A DNA stretch of 64,000 nucleotides, taken from Palleronia salina (GTDB taxonomy: Bacteria; Pseudomonadota; Alphaproteobacteria; Rhodobacterales; Rhodobacteraceae). Shown piece by piece: positions 45,904-55,390 of the stretch (its first letter is position 1; every line of letters starts with the position of its first letter). The notes below the pieces were generated by a model. That model ran no database searches. It saw only the letters and a list, made by a program, of their open reading frames with translations, and was not told the DNA's origin. The stretch is taken from positions 62,001 through 126,000 of the forward strand of contig NZ_FQZA01000004.1 in assembly GCF_900141995.1 (NCBI RefSeq), given 5' to 3'. The position numbers were made by a program, and so were the translations under genes.

Positions 45904-46205
45904 GCCGCCGTTTCACCCCCAAGGTCGTCACCGCCAATCACCTGATGGAGGGCGACGCCATATGGCTGTGCGAGGACGACAGCTGGACCCGCGACATGTC
46001 CCGCGCCGAGATCCTCGAGGACGTGGCCCATGCCGACCTGCGGCTGCTGCACGCGCAGGCGCAGCCGCATATCGCGGTGGGCGCATACCTCGCCGATGCC
46101 GAGCCGACGCCGAAAGGTCCGCAGCCGACCCATTTCCGCGAGGCGTTCCGCACGCGCGGTCCCTCGAACTATGACCATGGCAAGCAGGCCGAGGCGGATC
46201 TCTGA
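45900..46205 (+). CDS. DUF2849 protein of the sulfite reductase operon
   Basis: A 101-residue soluble protein (FTPKVVTANHLMEGDAIWL start) characteristic of DUF2849, which in alphaproteobacteria is found between cysG and cysI. Function unknown; conserved linkage suggests assistance to sulfite reductase. A GAAGGAGG site precedes the ATG, which overlaps the cysG stop. Confidence 0.88.
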   Translation: MSRRFTPKVVTANHLMEGDAIWLCEDDSWTRDMSRAEILEDVAHADLRLLHAQAQPHIAVGAYLADAEPTPKGPQPTHFREAFRTRGPSNYDHGKQAEADL

Positions 46206-46264
46206 TCCCGGCGCTTGACCTTTTCGAACATCCTGCCCGCCACCGGGCATGACAGGAGCCGATG

Positions 46265-47932
46265 ATGTATCACTATTCCGATTTCGACGCCGCCTTCGTC
46301 CGCGAACGCGTGGCGCAGTTCCGCGGCCAGGTCGAACGCCGCATCGACGGGTCGCTGACCGAGGATGAATTCAAGCCGCTGCGCCTGATGAACGGGCTGT
46401 ACCTGCAATTGCACGCCTACATGCTGCGGGTGGCGATCCCCTATGGCACGATTAACGGCCGCCAGATGCGTCAGCTGGCGATGATCGCAAAACGCTGGGA
46501 CAAGGGCTATGGCCACTTCACCACGCGCCAGAACATCCAGTTCAACTGGCCCAAGCTGGCCGACGTGCCCGACATGCTGGACGCGCTGGCGGACGTGGAA
46601 ATGCACGCCATCCAGACCAGCGGCAACACCATCCGCAACGTGACCGCCGACCATTTCGCCGGGGCCGCGGGCGACGAGATCGCCGATCCGCGCCCCTATG
46701 CCGAGCTGCTGCGGCAGTGGTCCACCGACCACCCCGAGTTCCAGTTCTTGCCGCGCAAGTTCAAGGTCGCCGTCACCGGGGCCGAGGCCGACCGCGCCGT
46801 GATCCGTGCCCACGACATCGGCCTGCAGATCGTCGAGCGTGACGGCGCGCGCGGCTTCCGCGTCTTCGTGGGCGGCGGTCTCGGGCGCACGCCGATGATC
46901 GGCAAGGTCCTGCGCGACTTCCTGCCCGAGGAGGACCTGCTGCCCTACTCCGAGGCCATCGTGTCGGTCTGGAACCTGCTGGGCCGCCGCGACAACAAGT
47001 ACAAGGCCCGGATCAAGATCACCGTGCACGAGCACGGGGTCGAGGAGATCTCGCGCCTGGTCGAGGAGCGCTTCGCCCAGATCCGCCCGAACTTCTCGGG
47101 CGTGGATCAGCAGATGCTGGCCGCGATCCGCAAGCAGTTCTCGCTGCCCGACCTGGACGACCGCCCGATGGACGGCTTCACGGCCGCCTACGACTCGGAT
47201 CCGGTGTTCCGCTCGTGGGTGGACACCAACGTGACCGCGCATCGCCGCGACGACCACGCCATCGTGTCGATCTCGCTCAAGGCCCATGGCGCCACGCCCG
47301 GCGACGCGACGTCCGAACAGATGGAAGTCATGGCCGCGCTGGCCGAGGGCTTCGGCCACGACGAGCTGCGCATCAGCCACGAGCAGAACGTCATCCTGCC
47401 CCACGTGGCGCGTGCCGACCTGCCTACGATCCACGCCACGCTGAGGGAAGCGGGCCTGGCCACCGCCAATATCGGCCTCGCGTCCGACATCATCGCCTGC
47501 CCCGGCATGGATTACTGCGCCCTGGCCACCGCCCGGTCGATCCCCGTCGCCCAGGACATCGCCACGCGCCTGGACGCGCTGAAGGTCGAGCGCGACGTGG
47601 GCCCGCTCAAGATCAAGATCTCGGGCTGCATCAATGCCTGCGGCCACCACCACGTGGGCCATATCGGCATCCTGGGGCTCGATCGGGCGGGGGTCGAGAA
47701 CTACCAGATCACGCTGGGCGGCGACGGGACCGAGGACGCGGCCATCGGCACGCGCACCGGCCCCGGCTTCGCCTACGACCAGATCGTTCCGGCGGTCGAG
47801 CGCCTGATCGACTGCTATCTCGACCTGCGCGAGGACCCGTCCGAGACCTTCATCCAGGCCTATCGCCGCGTGGGCATGGGCCCGTTCAAATCCGCGCTGT
47901 ATCCCAAGAAGGAGGCCGCACGTGCCGCTTGA
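46265..47932 (+). CDS. cysI: Siroheme-dependent sulfite (nitrite/sulfite) reductase
   Basis: A 555-residue hemoprotein that reduces sulfite to sulfide with six electrons. The 4Fe-4S/siroheme cysteines are in CPGMDYCALA and SGCINACGHH (Cx5C and Cx3C arrangement, about residues 417-465). Siroheme-binding arginine/lysine regions such as HFTTRQNIQFNW and SGNTIRNVT are present. The second of two tandem ATGs (46265) is chosen because AGGAG then has a 6-base spacing. It resembles ferredoxin-type rather than flavoprotein-coupled reductase, consistent with the ferredoxin reductase later in the operon. Confidence 0.93.
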   Translation: MYHYSDFDAAFVRERVAQFRGQVERRIDGSLTEDEFKPLRLMNGLYLQLHAYMLRVAIPYGTINGRQMRQLAMIAKRWDKGYGHFTTRQNIQFNWPKLADVPDMLDALADVEMHAIQTSGNTIRNVTADHFAGAAGDEIADPRPYAELLRQWSTDHPEFQFLPRKFKVAVTGAEADRAVIRAHDIGLQIVERDGARGFRVFVGGGLGRTPMIGKVLRDFLPEEDLLPYSEAIVSVWNLLGRRDNKYKARIKITVHEHGVEEISRLVEERFAQIRPNFSGVDQQMLAAIRKQFSLPDLDDRPMDGFTAAYDSDPVFRSWVDTNVTAHRRDDHAIVSISLKAHGATPGDATSEQMEVMAALAEGFGHDELRISHEQNVILPHVARADLPTIHATLREAGLATANIGLASDIIACPGMDYCALATARSIPVAQDIATRLDALKVERDVGPLKIKISGCINACGHHHVGHIGILGLDRAGVENYQITLGGDGTEDAAIGTRTGPGFAYDQIVPAVERLIDCYLDLREDPSETFIQAYRRVGMGPFKSALYPKKEAARAA

Positions 47933-48653
47933 ATCCCCCCTCGCCCCCGCGGCCGAACGGGCTGCCGAGCTGAACGCGCGCTACGCGCATCACGGCGCCG
48001 TTGCGGTTCTGCGCCACGCACTCACCGATCCGCAGGTCGGGACCAGCGCCCTGGTTTCGAGCTTCGGGGCCGAGTCGGTGGTCCTTCTGCACATGCTCAG
48101 CCGCATCGACCGCAGCGTACCGGTGGTCTTCCTCGACACCGAGATGCTGTTCCCCGAGACGCTGGACTACCAGCGCGACGTGGCCGCGCGGCTGGAGCTG
48201 ACCGATGTCCGCCGCGTGCGGCCCGACCGGGCGCAGGTCCTGACCCGCGACAGCGACGGCGTGCTGCACCGCTCGGACCCCGACGCCTGCTGCACCCTGC
48301 GCAAGACCGAGCCGCTGGAACGCGCGCTGAAGGGCTTCGACGCCTGGATCACCGGGCGCAAGCGGTTCCAGGGCGGCGCGCGCACCGCGATGGAGTTCTT
48401 CGAGGCGGATGCCGACGGGCGGATCAAGGTCAACCCGCTGGCCCACTGGGACAAGGCGGACGTGCAGGACTACATGCTGAACAACCGCCTGCCGCGCCAC
48501 CCGCTGACGCGCGACGGCTTCGCCTCGATCGGCTGCGCCCCCTGCACCTCGCGGGTGAAGCCCGGCGAGGACGAGCGCGCGGGCCGCTGGCGCGGCCTCG
48601 ACAAGGTCGAGTGCGGCATCCACTTCGAGAACGGCCGCGCCGTGCGGGGCTGA
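47922..48653 (+). CDS. cysH: Phosphoadenylyl/adenylyl-sulfate reductase
   Basis: A 243-residue enzyme that reduces (P)APS to sulfite. It begins at a GTG with AAGGAGG 6 bases upstream inside cysI. The PAPS-binding LVSSFGAESVVLLHML and the catalytic C-terminal ECGIHF are present. Cysteine pairs CC (DACCTLRK) and CxxC (GCAPCTSR) indicate an Fe-S cluster, so it should prefer APS over PAPS. Confidence 0.94.
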   Translation: MPLESPLAPAAERAAELNARYAHHGAVAVLRHALTDPQVGTSALVSSFGAESVVLLHMLSRIDRSVPVVFLDTEMLFPETLDYQRDVAARLELTDVRRVRPDRAQVLTRDSDGVLHRSDPDACCTLRKTEPLERALKGFDAWITGRKRFQGGARTAMEFFEADADGRIKVNPLAHWDKADVQDYMLNNRLPRHPLTRDGFASIGCAPCTSRVKPGEDERAGRWRGLDKVECGIHFENGRAVRG

Positions 48654-48660
48654 ACCGCCG

Positions 48661-48689
48661 CGAGTCCAGGTATTTTTGGAAAGATGAAG
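48661..48689 (-). repeat. Truncated dispersed repeat, copy E
   Basis: On the minus strand it reads CTTCATCTTTCC followed by AAAAATACCTGGACTC, the lead-in and start of the repeat family. The downstream hairpins are missing. It lies in the 64-base gap after cysH and may be a decayed or deleted copy. Confidence 0.65.
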
Positions 48690-48717
48690 ACGGACGTCTT
48701 CGCGAGAGGATGAAACG

Positions 48718-49089
48718 ATGAGCGTGATCGTGACAGACGCGGGCTTCGGCCCGGACACATGGACGGGCGACGCGGCGCTGGACCTGCCGTCGGACACCCC
48801 GCCCGCCGAGCTCGAGGCCGCGCTGGGTGCCGAACTGGTCCGCGTGGACTTCCCCAGCTTCTCGGACGGGCGTGGCTTCACCCTGGCCGCGATGCTGCGG
48901 CGCATGGGCTATGCCGGGCGCCTGCGCGCGCGGGGCCACGTCATCGCCGACCAGTACGCCATGGCGCGCCGGTCGGGCTTCGACGAGATCGAGATCGACG
49001 AGGCGCTGGCCGCGCGCCAGCCCGAGGACCAGTGGCTGGCCCGCGCCGACTGGCGTGCCCATGACTACCAGTCGCGCCTGCGCGGCTGA
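48718..49089 (+). CDS. DUF934 protein of the sulfate assimilation operon
   Basis: A 123-residue protein of the DUF934 family (block VDFPSFSDGRGFTLAAMLRR, then RGHVIADQYAMARRSGFDEIE). It is regularly found with cysI/cysH in proteobacteria; function unknown, possibly an electron-transfer or assembly factor for sulfite reductase. A GAGAGGA site precedes the ATG. Confidence 0.9.
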   Translation: MSVIVTDAGFGPDTWTGDAALDLPSDTPPAELEAALGAELVRVDFPSFSDGRGFTLAAMLRRMGYAGRLRARGHVIADQYAMARRSGFDEIEIDEALAARQPEDQWLARADWRAHDYQSRLRG

Positions 49090-49162
49090 GCGCCGCCTTT
49101 CCCCCACCCGAAATTCCCGATAACGAGAGGCCGGACCGACCACCGCGGTCCGGAAACCAGCG

Positions 49163-49999
49163 ATGAATGACATGACGCCCAGCCCCGCCCGTACCGACGC
49201 GGCCAGCGCCACCCGCGCCCTGCCCGACGCGCAGACCGTGACCGACGTGACCCATTGGACCGACCGGCTGTTTTCCTTCAAGGTCACGCGCCCCGCGTCC
49301 CTGCGCTTCCGCTCGGGCGAGTTCGTGATGATCGGGCTGTTGAAGGATGACGGCAAGCCGCTGCTGCGGGCCTATTCCATCGCCTCGCCCGCCTGGGACG
49401 ACGAGCTGGAGTTCTATTCGATCAAGGTGCAGGACGGCCCGCTGACCAGCCGGTTGCAGCATATCCAGCCGGGCGAGCAGATCATCCTGCGCCCCAAGCC
49501 CGTCGGCACGCTCGTCCATGACGCGCTGCTGCCGGGCAAGCGGCTGTGGTTCTTCTCCACCGGCACAGGGATCGCGCCCTTCGCCAGCCTCATCCGCGAG
49601 CCGCAGACCTACAGCGACTACGACGAGGTGATCCTGACCCATACCTGCCGCGACGTGGCCGAGCTGGAATACGGCCGCCGCCTGGTCGAGCAGGTCAAGT
49701 CGGACGAGATGCTGGCCGAACTGACCGAGGGCGGCACCTCGAAGCTGCGCTATTACCCGACGACCACCCGGGAAGAGAGCCCGAAGATGGGGCGGATCAC
49801 CGACCTGATCGACAACGGCACGCTGTTCGACGACCTGGGCCTGCCGCACGGCCTGAGCCCCGAGACCGACCGCGCCATGGTCTGCGGGTCGATCGGGCTG
49901 AACACCGACCTGAAGGCGATCTTCGAGCGCCATGGCCTGCGCGAGGGCGCCAACAGCGCGCCCGCGGAGTTCGTGGTGGAGAAGGCCTTCGTCGGCTGA
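49163..49999 (+). CDS. fpr: Ferredoxin-NADP+ reductase
   Basis: A 278-residue FAD enzyme that moves electrons between NADPH and ferredoxin, most likely supplying sulfite reductase here. FAD-binding RAYSIASPAWDDELEF (about 70-85) and the NADP-binding FSTGTGIAPFASLIR (about 131-145) are plain, and the C-terminus ends in VVEKAFVG as in subclass I bacterial enzymes. It closes the cys operon and is followed by a bidirectional terminator. Confidence 0.94.
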   Translation: MNDMTPSPARTDAASATRALPDAQTVTDVTHWTDRLFSFKVTRPASLRFRSGEFVMIGLLKDDGKPLLRAYSIASPAWDDELEFYSIKVQDGPLTSRLQHIQPGEQIILRPKPVGTLVHDALLPGKRLWFFSTGTGIAPFASLIREPQTYSDYDEVILTHTCRDVAELEYGRRLVEQVKSDEMLAELTEGGTSKLRYYPTTTREESPKMGRITDLIDNGTLFDDLGLPHGLSPETDRAMVCGSIGLNTDLKAIFERHGLREGANSAPAEFVVEKAFVG

Positions 50000-50031
50000 C
50001 ACGACCGGCCCGCGCCGGATCACGGAATGAA

Positions 50032-50060
50032 AAAGGCCGCTGCGCAATGCAGCGGCCTTT
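50032..50060. terminator. Bidirectional terminator between fpr and the Ala-rich lipoprotein gene
   Basis: A perfect 12-bp stem AAAGGCCGCTGC/GCAGCGGCCTTT with loop GCAAT, flanked by A-rich and T-rich sequence on the two sides, between convergent genes. It satisfies intrinsic terminator rules in both directions. Confidence 0.88.
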
Positions 50061-50085
50061 CGTCTTTCGCGGCGGTTCGGCCCCG

Positions 50086-51246
50086 TCACTCGGTCGTGGC
50101 GTCGGTCCCGTCGTCCAGAGCGGGAAGCTCCAGCGCCTCGCGAACACGTTCGAGCACGTCGCGCAGCGTGTCGGGCGAGCCTTCCGCGGCGCGCAGCGCC
50201 TCGGTCAGCGTACGCTGCTGCAAGGCCCCCAGGTCGGAGTTCTCGATACCGGCCAGTGCGCGGTCGAGATCGAACTCGTCCACGGTGAGGATGGTGTCGA
50301 GCGTGGTCTCGCCATCGGCCGTGGCGCCGACCACGCCTTCGTCGGTCGCGGCCTCGACGGTCTCGTCCTGCGCGGCGGTGGTCGGCGATTCGCCGTTCTC
50401 GATGGCCGCGACGGCGGCCGAGGTGGCCTCCTGCGACGCGTCTCCGATATCGCTCGTTTCTTCCTCGACCTCGGCGGCGACACCGTCCACCGCGACGTCG
50501 ACGTCGGGTGCGGCGTCTTCGGCAGCCTCTTCGGTGGCCTGGGCGGCCTCGGCCGTTTCGGTCGCGACGTCCCCGGCGGCGTCCGCGGTCTCCTCGACGC
50601 CCTCCTCGACGACCTCTTCGGTTGCCTGCGCGGCCTCGGCGGTCTCGGCCGCGGCTTCATCGGCGGCCTCCCCGGTCGCCTCGGCAGCGGCTTCGGCGCC
50701 GGACTCGACCGCTTCACCGGTCGCCTCGGCCGCGGCGTTCGCGCCGTCCTCGACGGTATCCGCGGTGGCCTCGGCAGCGTCTTCCGCCATGTCGCCTGCG
50801 GCGTCTGCGGACTGGGCGGCCTCGATCGCCGCGTCCTCGGCCGTCGCCTCGGCGACCTCGCCCGCCGCCTCGGCGCCTTCCATCACCTCGTCGACCTCGT
50901 TCGCGACCTCGTCCGCCGCGGTATCGGCCGTCTGCTCGGTCAAGTTCAGGGCGTCGTCCACGGCGTCGGACGCCGCGGTCATGGCGCCGTCGACCGCCTC
51001 CGCCGCGTCGTCTGCCGCCTGGTCCAGCTGCTCGGCCAGCGCGTCCGTGGCATCCTCGGCTTCGTCGGCGGCCGCGTCCGCGGCGGCATCGGCGGCATCC
51101 GCGGTCTCGGCGCCGGCCTCTTCCACCGCCTCGGCGGCCTGCTCGGTCTCGGTCTCGACCGTCGTGCTGGTGTCGTCCTCTTCCTGGCAGGCGGCGACAA
51201 GCATGCCGGCGGCCAGAAGCGCGATGAGGGATGTGGTGCGCATCAT
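50086..51246 (-). CDS. Ala/Glu/Asp-rich lipoprotein with long low-complexity region
   Basis: 386 residues. The signal peptide ends in a lipobox (MLVAAC, cysteine about 20). From about 25 to 310 the chain is dominated by Ala, Glu, Asp, Val and Thr in short degenerate repeats (ATEAAEDAAA-like), strongly acidic and predicted helical or coiled. A more ordinary C-terminal segment (about 315-386; TILTVDEFDLDRALAGIENS) contains two to three helices. GGAGG is 8 bases before the first of two tandem ATGs. I do not recognise a family; the composition is reminiscent of LEA-like or apolipoprotein-like proteins. It is most likely anchored in the envelope. Confidence 0.7.
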   Translation of the reverse strand: MMRTTSLIALLAAGMLVAACQEEDDTSTTVETETEQAAEAVEEAGAETADAADAAADAAADEAEDATDALAEQLDQAADDAAEAVDGAMTAASDAVDDALNLTEQTADTAADEVANEVDEVMEGAEAAGEVAEATAEDAAIEAAQSADAAGDMAEDAAEATADTVEDGANAAAEATGEAVESGAEAAAEATGEAADEAAAETAEAAQATEEVVEEGVEETADAAGDVATETAEAAQATEEAAEDAAPDVDVAVDGVAAEVEEETSDIGDASQEATSAAVAAIENGESPTTAAQDETVEAATDEGVVGATADGETTLDTILTVDEFDLDRALAGIENSDLGALQQRTLTEALRAAEGSPDTLRDVLERVREALELPALDDGTDATTE

Positions 51247-51413
51247 CGTCGCAACCTCCATTCGTCTTACATGTTCAGTTGTCGCATAGATAGCGCCCCC
51301 AGAGGTGTTGAAAAGCGCCCGGACGTCGCGGGATCGGCGCGAACACGCCTTGAAAGCCCGTCTTGGCGCGGCTACTTTCCACTTCCGTAAATCATGACCG
51401 AAAGGATACCCCC

Positions 51414-51956
51414 ATCGCCCGCAGACCTCACAACGCGCCGCCCACACGCGACACCGGCCCCCGTGTCAACGGCCGCATCCGAGCGCCGGAAATCCGCCTC
51501 ATCGGCGCCGACGGTGAAAACGTGGGCGTGGTCAGCCCTGATCGTGCCATGGAGCTTGCCGAGGAGGCCGGGCTGGACCTGGTCGAAATCTCGCCCAACG
51601 CCAAGCCGCCGGTCTGCAAGATCATGGACTTCGGCAAGTTCAAGTACGAACAGCAGAAGCGCGAGTCCGAGGCCCGCAAGAAACAGAAGACGATCGAGGT
51701 GAAGGAGGTGAAATTCCGCCCCAACACCGACACGCACGACTATGACGTCAAGATGCGCAACGTCGTCAAGTTTCTGGAAGCCGGCGACAAGGTGAAGGTC
51801 ACGCTGCGGTTCCGCGGCCGCGAGATGGCGCACCAGAACCTGGGCCGCGAGCTGCTGGAACGGGTGGCCGACGACACCAAGGAAATCGGCAAGGTCGAGA
51901 ACTTCCCCAAGATGGAAGGCCGGCAGATGGTCATGATGATCGGCCCGACCAAGTGA
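51414..51956 (+). CDS. infC: Translation initiation factor IF-3 with an ATC start codon
   Basis: A 180-residue IF-3. The N-domain ([16 protein letters not shown]) and C-domain ([20 protein letters not shown]) signatures are present. The frame is open further upstream, but homologous proteins begin exactly at ARRPHNAPP; here the codon before that is ATC, with AAAGGA 7 bases ahead. Rare AUU/AUC/AUA starts are typical of infC and underlie autoregulation by IF-3, which rejects such codons. No ATG in frame is near this position. Confidence 0.93.
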   Translation: MARRPHNAPPTRDTGPRVNGRIRAPEIRLIGADGENVGVVSPDRAMELAEEAGLDLVEISPNAKPPVCKIMDFGKFKYEQQKRESEARKKQKTIEVKEVKFRPNTDTHDYDVKMRNVVKFLEAGDKVKVTLRFRGREMAHQNLGRELLERVADDTKEIGKVENFPKMEGRQMVMMIGPTK

Positions 51957-51984
51957 CCGGCCCACGCCGAGCCTGAACCAACGC

Positions 51985-52004
51985 GGGCGGCCCCGGGGCC
52001 GCCC
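51985..52004 (+). terminator. Hairpin after infC
   Basis: A perfect 20-base GC palindrome with 10-base arms, 28 bases after the stop, followed by AATTCG. It lacks a T-run; the actual hairpin needs a small loop from the centre. It probably terminates or stabilises the infC message. Confidence 0.6.
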
Positions 52005-52036
52005 AATTCGTGACCAAGACCCGCCGGGGACCTTCG

Positions 52037-53143
52037 ATGCTCAATACCGTCATGGTCACCGTGATCATTCTGGGAGCGGCACTGGTCGTCATCGGGACGC
52101 TTCTGCCGCTGGTCCCCTCGCACGCGTGGTGGGTGCGTGGCTGGGACTTCCCCCGTGTCCAGCTGCTTATCCTGGGGGTCGCGATCCTTGTCATCGGTTT
52201 GCTGGCGAGCTTTCCCGGCAAGCTTGTCGTGCTGGGCGTTGTGCTGGTCGCGTGCGTCTACCAGGCGGTGCGCATCGTGCCCTACACGCCGCTTTATCCC
52301 AAGGAAATGAAGCTGGTCGACGACGTGGCCTCGGGCTCGCAGATCGTCCTGCTGTCCTCGAATGTCGAGATGCCGAACGACCGCCACGACGTGGTGGCCG
52401 AGCTGATCGAAACGGTCGATGCCGATATCGTCTTCCTGATGGAAACCGACCAGACTTGGTACGACAGCCTCGAGCCGAAGCTATCGGCATACCCCACTGT
52501 CGTGACCGAGCTGCGCGACAACTACTACGGCGCGATCTTCGCCACGCGTCTGAAGGTGAACGAGGCGCGGTTCGTCTATCTCAGCCACGACGACACGCCG
52601 ACCCTTTTCGCCGAGTTGGAAACGCAGGACGGCCACACCTTCCGCTTCGTCGGCCTGCATCCGCGTCCGCCGGTGCCCGGCAACACCACCCGCGACCGGG
52701 ACGCCGAGATCATCTATTCGGCCCGCTTCGCCCGCAAGACCGGGCTACCGCTGATCGCCGTGGGCGATTTCAACGACGCGGCGTGGTCCGACACCTCGCG
52801 GCGGTTCAAGCGCGTCGGCGGCTATGTCGACCCGCGCGTGGGCCGTGGCCTGATCGCCAGCTTCGACGCCCAGTCGCGACTGGTGCGCGTCCCCATCGAC
52901 CAGTTCTACGCGACGCCCGACATCGCCGTGGCCAGCTTCGCGCGCGGGCCCAATATCGGGTCCGACCATTTCCCGCTGATCGCGCGCATCGACCTGGACG
53001 AGGACAAGGCACGCGCGGCGAACAACCCGCCCGCGCCGCTGAACCCCGACGAGATCGAGGAGTTCGACCGCATCGCGGCCGAGTATCGCGCGGACCTGAA
53101 GGACCCCAACCTGCCGAAACCGGGCTTTCCTGACGAGAACTGA
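52037..53143 (+). CDS. Membrane-anchored endonuclease/exonuclease/phosphatase-family protein
   Basis: About 368 residues. Three hydrophobic segments (about 5-24, 38-56 and 60-78) precede an EEP-fold domain: SSNVEMPNDRH (first conserved Asn), LMETDQTW (metal Glu), VGLHPRPP (His), AVGDFNDAAWSD (Asp-x-Asn) and GSDHFPL (catalytic Asp-His). The start at 52037 (ATG, GGGGA 6 bases ahead) is preferred over a GTG at 52010. Domain orientation suggests the catalytic part faces the periplasm. The substrate could be nucleic acid or phospholipid. Confidence 0.82.
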   Translation: MLNTVMVTVIILGAALVVIGTLLPLVPSHAWWVRGWDFPRVQLLILGVAILVIGLLASFPGKLVVLGVVLVACVYQAVRIVPYTPLYPKEMKLVDDVASGSQIVLLSSNVEMPNDRHDVVAELIETVDADIVFLMETDQTWYDSLEPKLSAYPTVVTELRDNYYGAIFATRLKVNEARFVYLSHDDTPTLFAELETQDGHTFRFVGLHPRPPVPGNTTRDRDAEIIYSARFARKTGLPLIAVGDFNDAAWSDTSRRFKRVGGYVDPRVGRGLIASFDAQSRLVRVPIDQFYATPDIAVASFARGPNIGSDHFPLIARIDLDEDKARAANNPPAPLNPDEIEEFDRIAAEYRADLKDPNLPKPGFPDEN

Positions 53144-53155
53144 GACGCGCCGCGC

Positions 53156-54141
<986 letters not shown>

Positions 54142-54142
<1 letters not shown>

Positions 54143-55116
54143 CAGCCGCGACGCAGGCGCTGAATGATTTCGGCCATGACGGCCACGGCGATCTCGGCCG
54201 GGCTGCGGGCACCGATATCGAGGCCCACCGGCGCATGGATGCGCGCGATGTCGTCGGGTCCGAATCCCTGCTCTTCCAGCCGCGCGACGCGCTTGGCGTG
54301 GGTCCGGGTCGACCCGAGGCAGCCCAGGTAGAAGACCGGCGAGCGCAGGGCCACAAGGATGGCGGGATCGTCGAGCTTGGGGTCGTGCGTCAGGGTCACC
54401 ACGGCCGTGCGCGGGTCGAGCCCGTGCGCGGCCAGCGCCGCATCGGGCCAGTCGTGGATCAGCGTCTCGCCCGGGAACCGCGCCGCCGAGGCGAAGCTTT
54501 CGCGCGGGTCGACCAGAACTGCGTCGAACCCGGACAGCCGCGCCATCCGCATCAGCGGCTGGGCGATATGAACGCCCCCCACCACGACCATGCGCAGGGG
54601 CGGGTTGTGGATGGCGATGAAGCGCGCGCTGCCCTCCTCGAAGCCCGAGCGGTCCAGCCGGAACCGATCCGCGTGCGTCGGGGGGTGCTCGATCCCGCGC
54701 GTCCAGCTGTCGGTATCGACCGCATAGGCGACCTGTTGCCGCGCCGCGCGGGCGGCGACAAGCTCGGCCAGTAGGTCGCGCGGCAGGTCGGTGTCGCGGA
54801 CCGGCTCGACCATGACGCGGATCCGCCCGCCGCAGGCCAGGCCCACCGCGAAGGCCTCGTCATCGCTGACCCCGAATTCCATCAGGCGCGATCCGCCGTC
54901 CTCGACCGCCTCCATCGCCTCGACCACCACGGCGCCCTCGACGCAGCCGCCCGAGACCGATCCCGCGATCTCGCCATCGCCCGAAATGGCCAGCTGGCTG
55001 CCCACCGGGCGCGGCGCCGAGCCCCAGGTCTCGATCACGGTGGCAAGCGCCGCGCCGCGGCCCGCGTCGACCCAGCGAAGGGCGATGGCCGGAATGTCAT
55101 CGTGGTCGGCGGTCAT
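54142..55116 (-). CDS. XdhC/CoxF-family molybdenum hydroxylase maturation factor
   Basis: A 324-residue protein with the XdhC_CoxI N-terminal domain (GSAPRPVGSQLAIS, SGGCVEGAVV with the conserved cysteine, about 30-70) and a C-terminal Rossmann domain (VVVGGVHIAQPLMRMA about 168; LGCLGSTRTHAKRVARL; HAPVGLDIGARSPAEIAVAV). Such factors bind the molybdenum cofactor and insert the sulfurated form into enzymes. The start at 55116 has AGGAG 6 bases upstream; a TTG five codons earlier is the alternative. In cox clusters the equivalent is CoxF or CoxI. Confidence 0.9.
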
Positions 55117-55280
55117 GGGATGCTCCTGCAAATCGCGCCGATCCTAGCGGGGAGCGACAGCGGGTGAAACCGGCGCGATGCCCCGCGGGCCACGGCTTTG
55201 GTCGCAAGGCGGCAGCCGGTCGAGACGGCGGGCGGAGCGCCCAATCCCCTCATCATTCCGGAAGGACGCGATCCCACAGG

Positions 55281-55311
55281 AAAAAGGACGCGCACCGCTT
55301 GGCCGGTGCGC
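55281..55311 (-). terminator. Intrinsic terminator downstream of the OmpA gene
   Basis: On the minus strand an 8-bp stem GCGCACCG/CGGTGCGC (55311-55290) with a 6-base loop is followed by TCCTTTTTCC. It is about 80 bases after the ompA stop and separates it from the XdhC gene. Confidence 0.75.
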
Positions 55312-55390
55312 GCCCACTCTCATTACGCTGTGCCCGGACGTCGCCGGAGCCCGTGGGAAAGCTTGGCGGCCCCGAGGACGACGCGCGACC

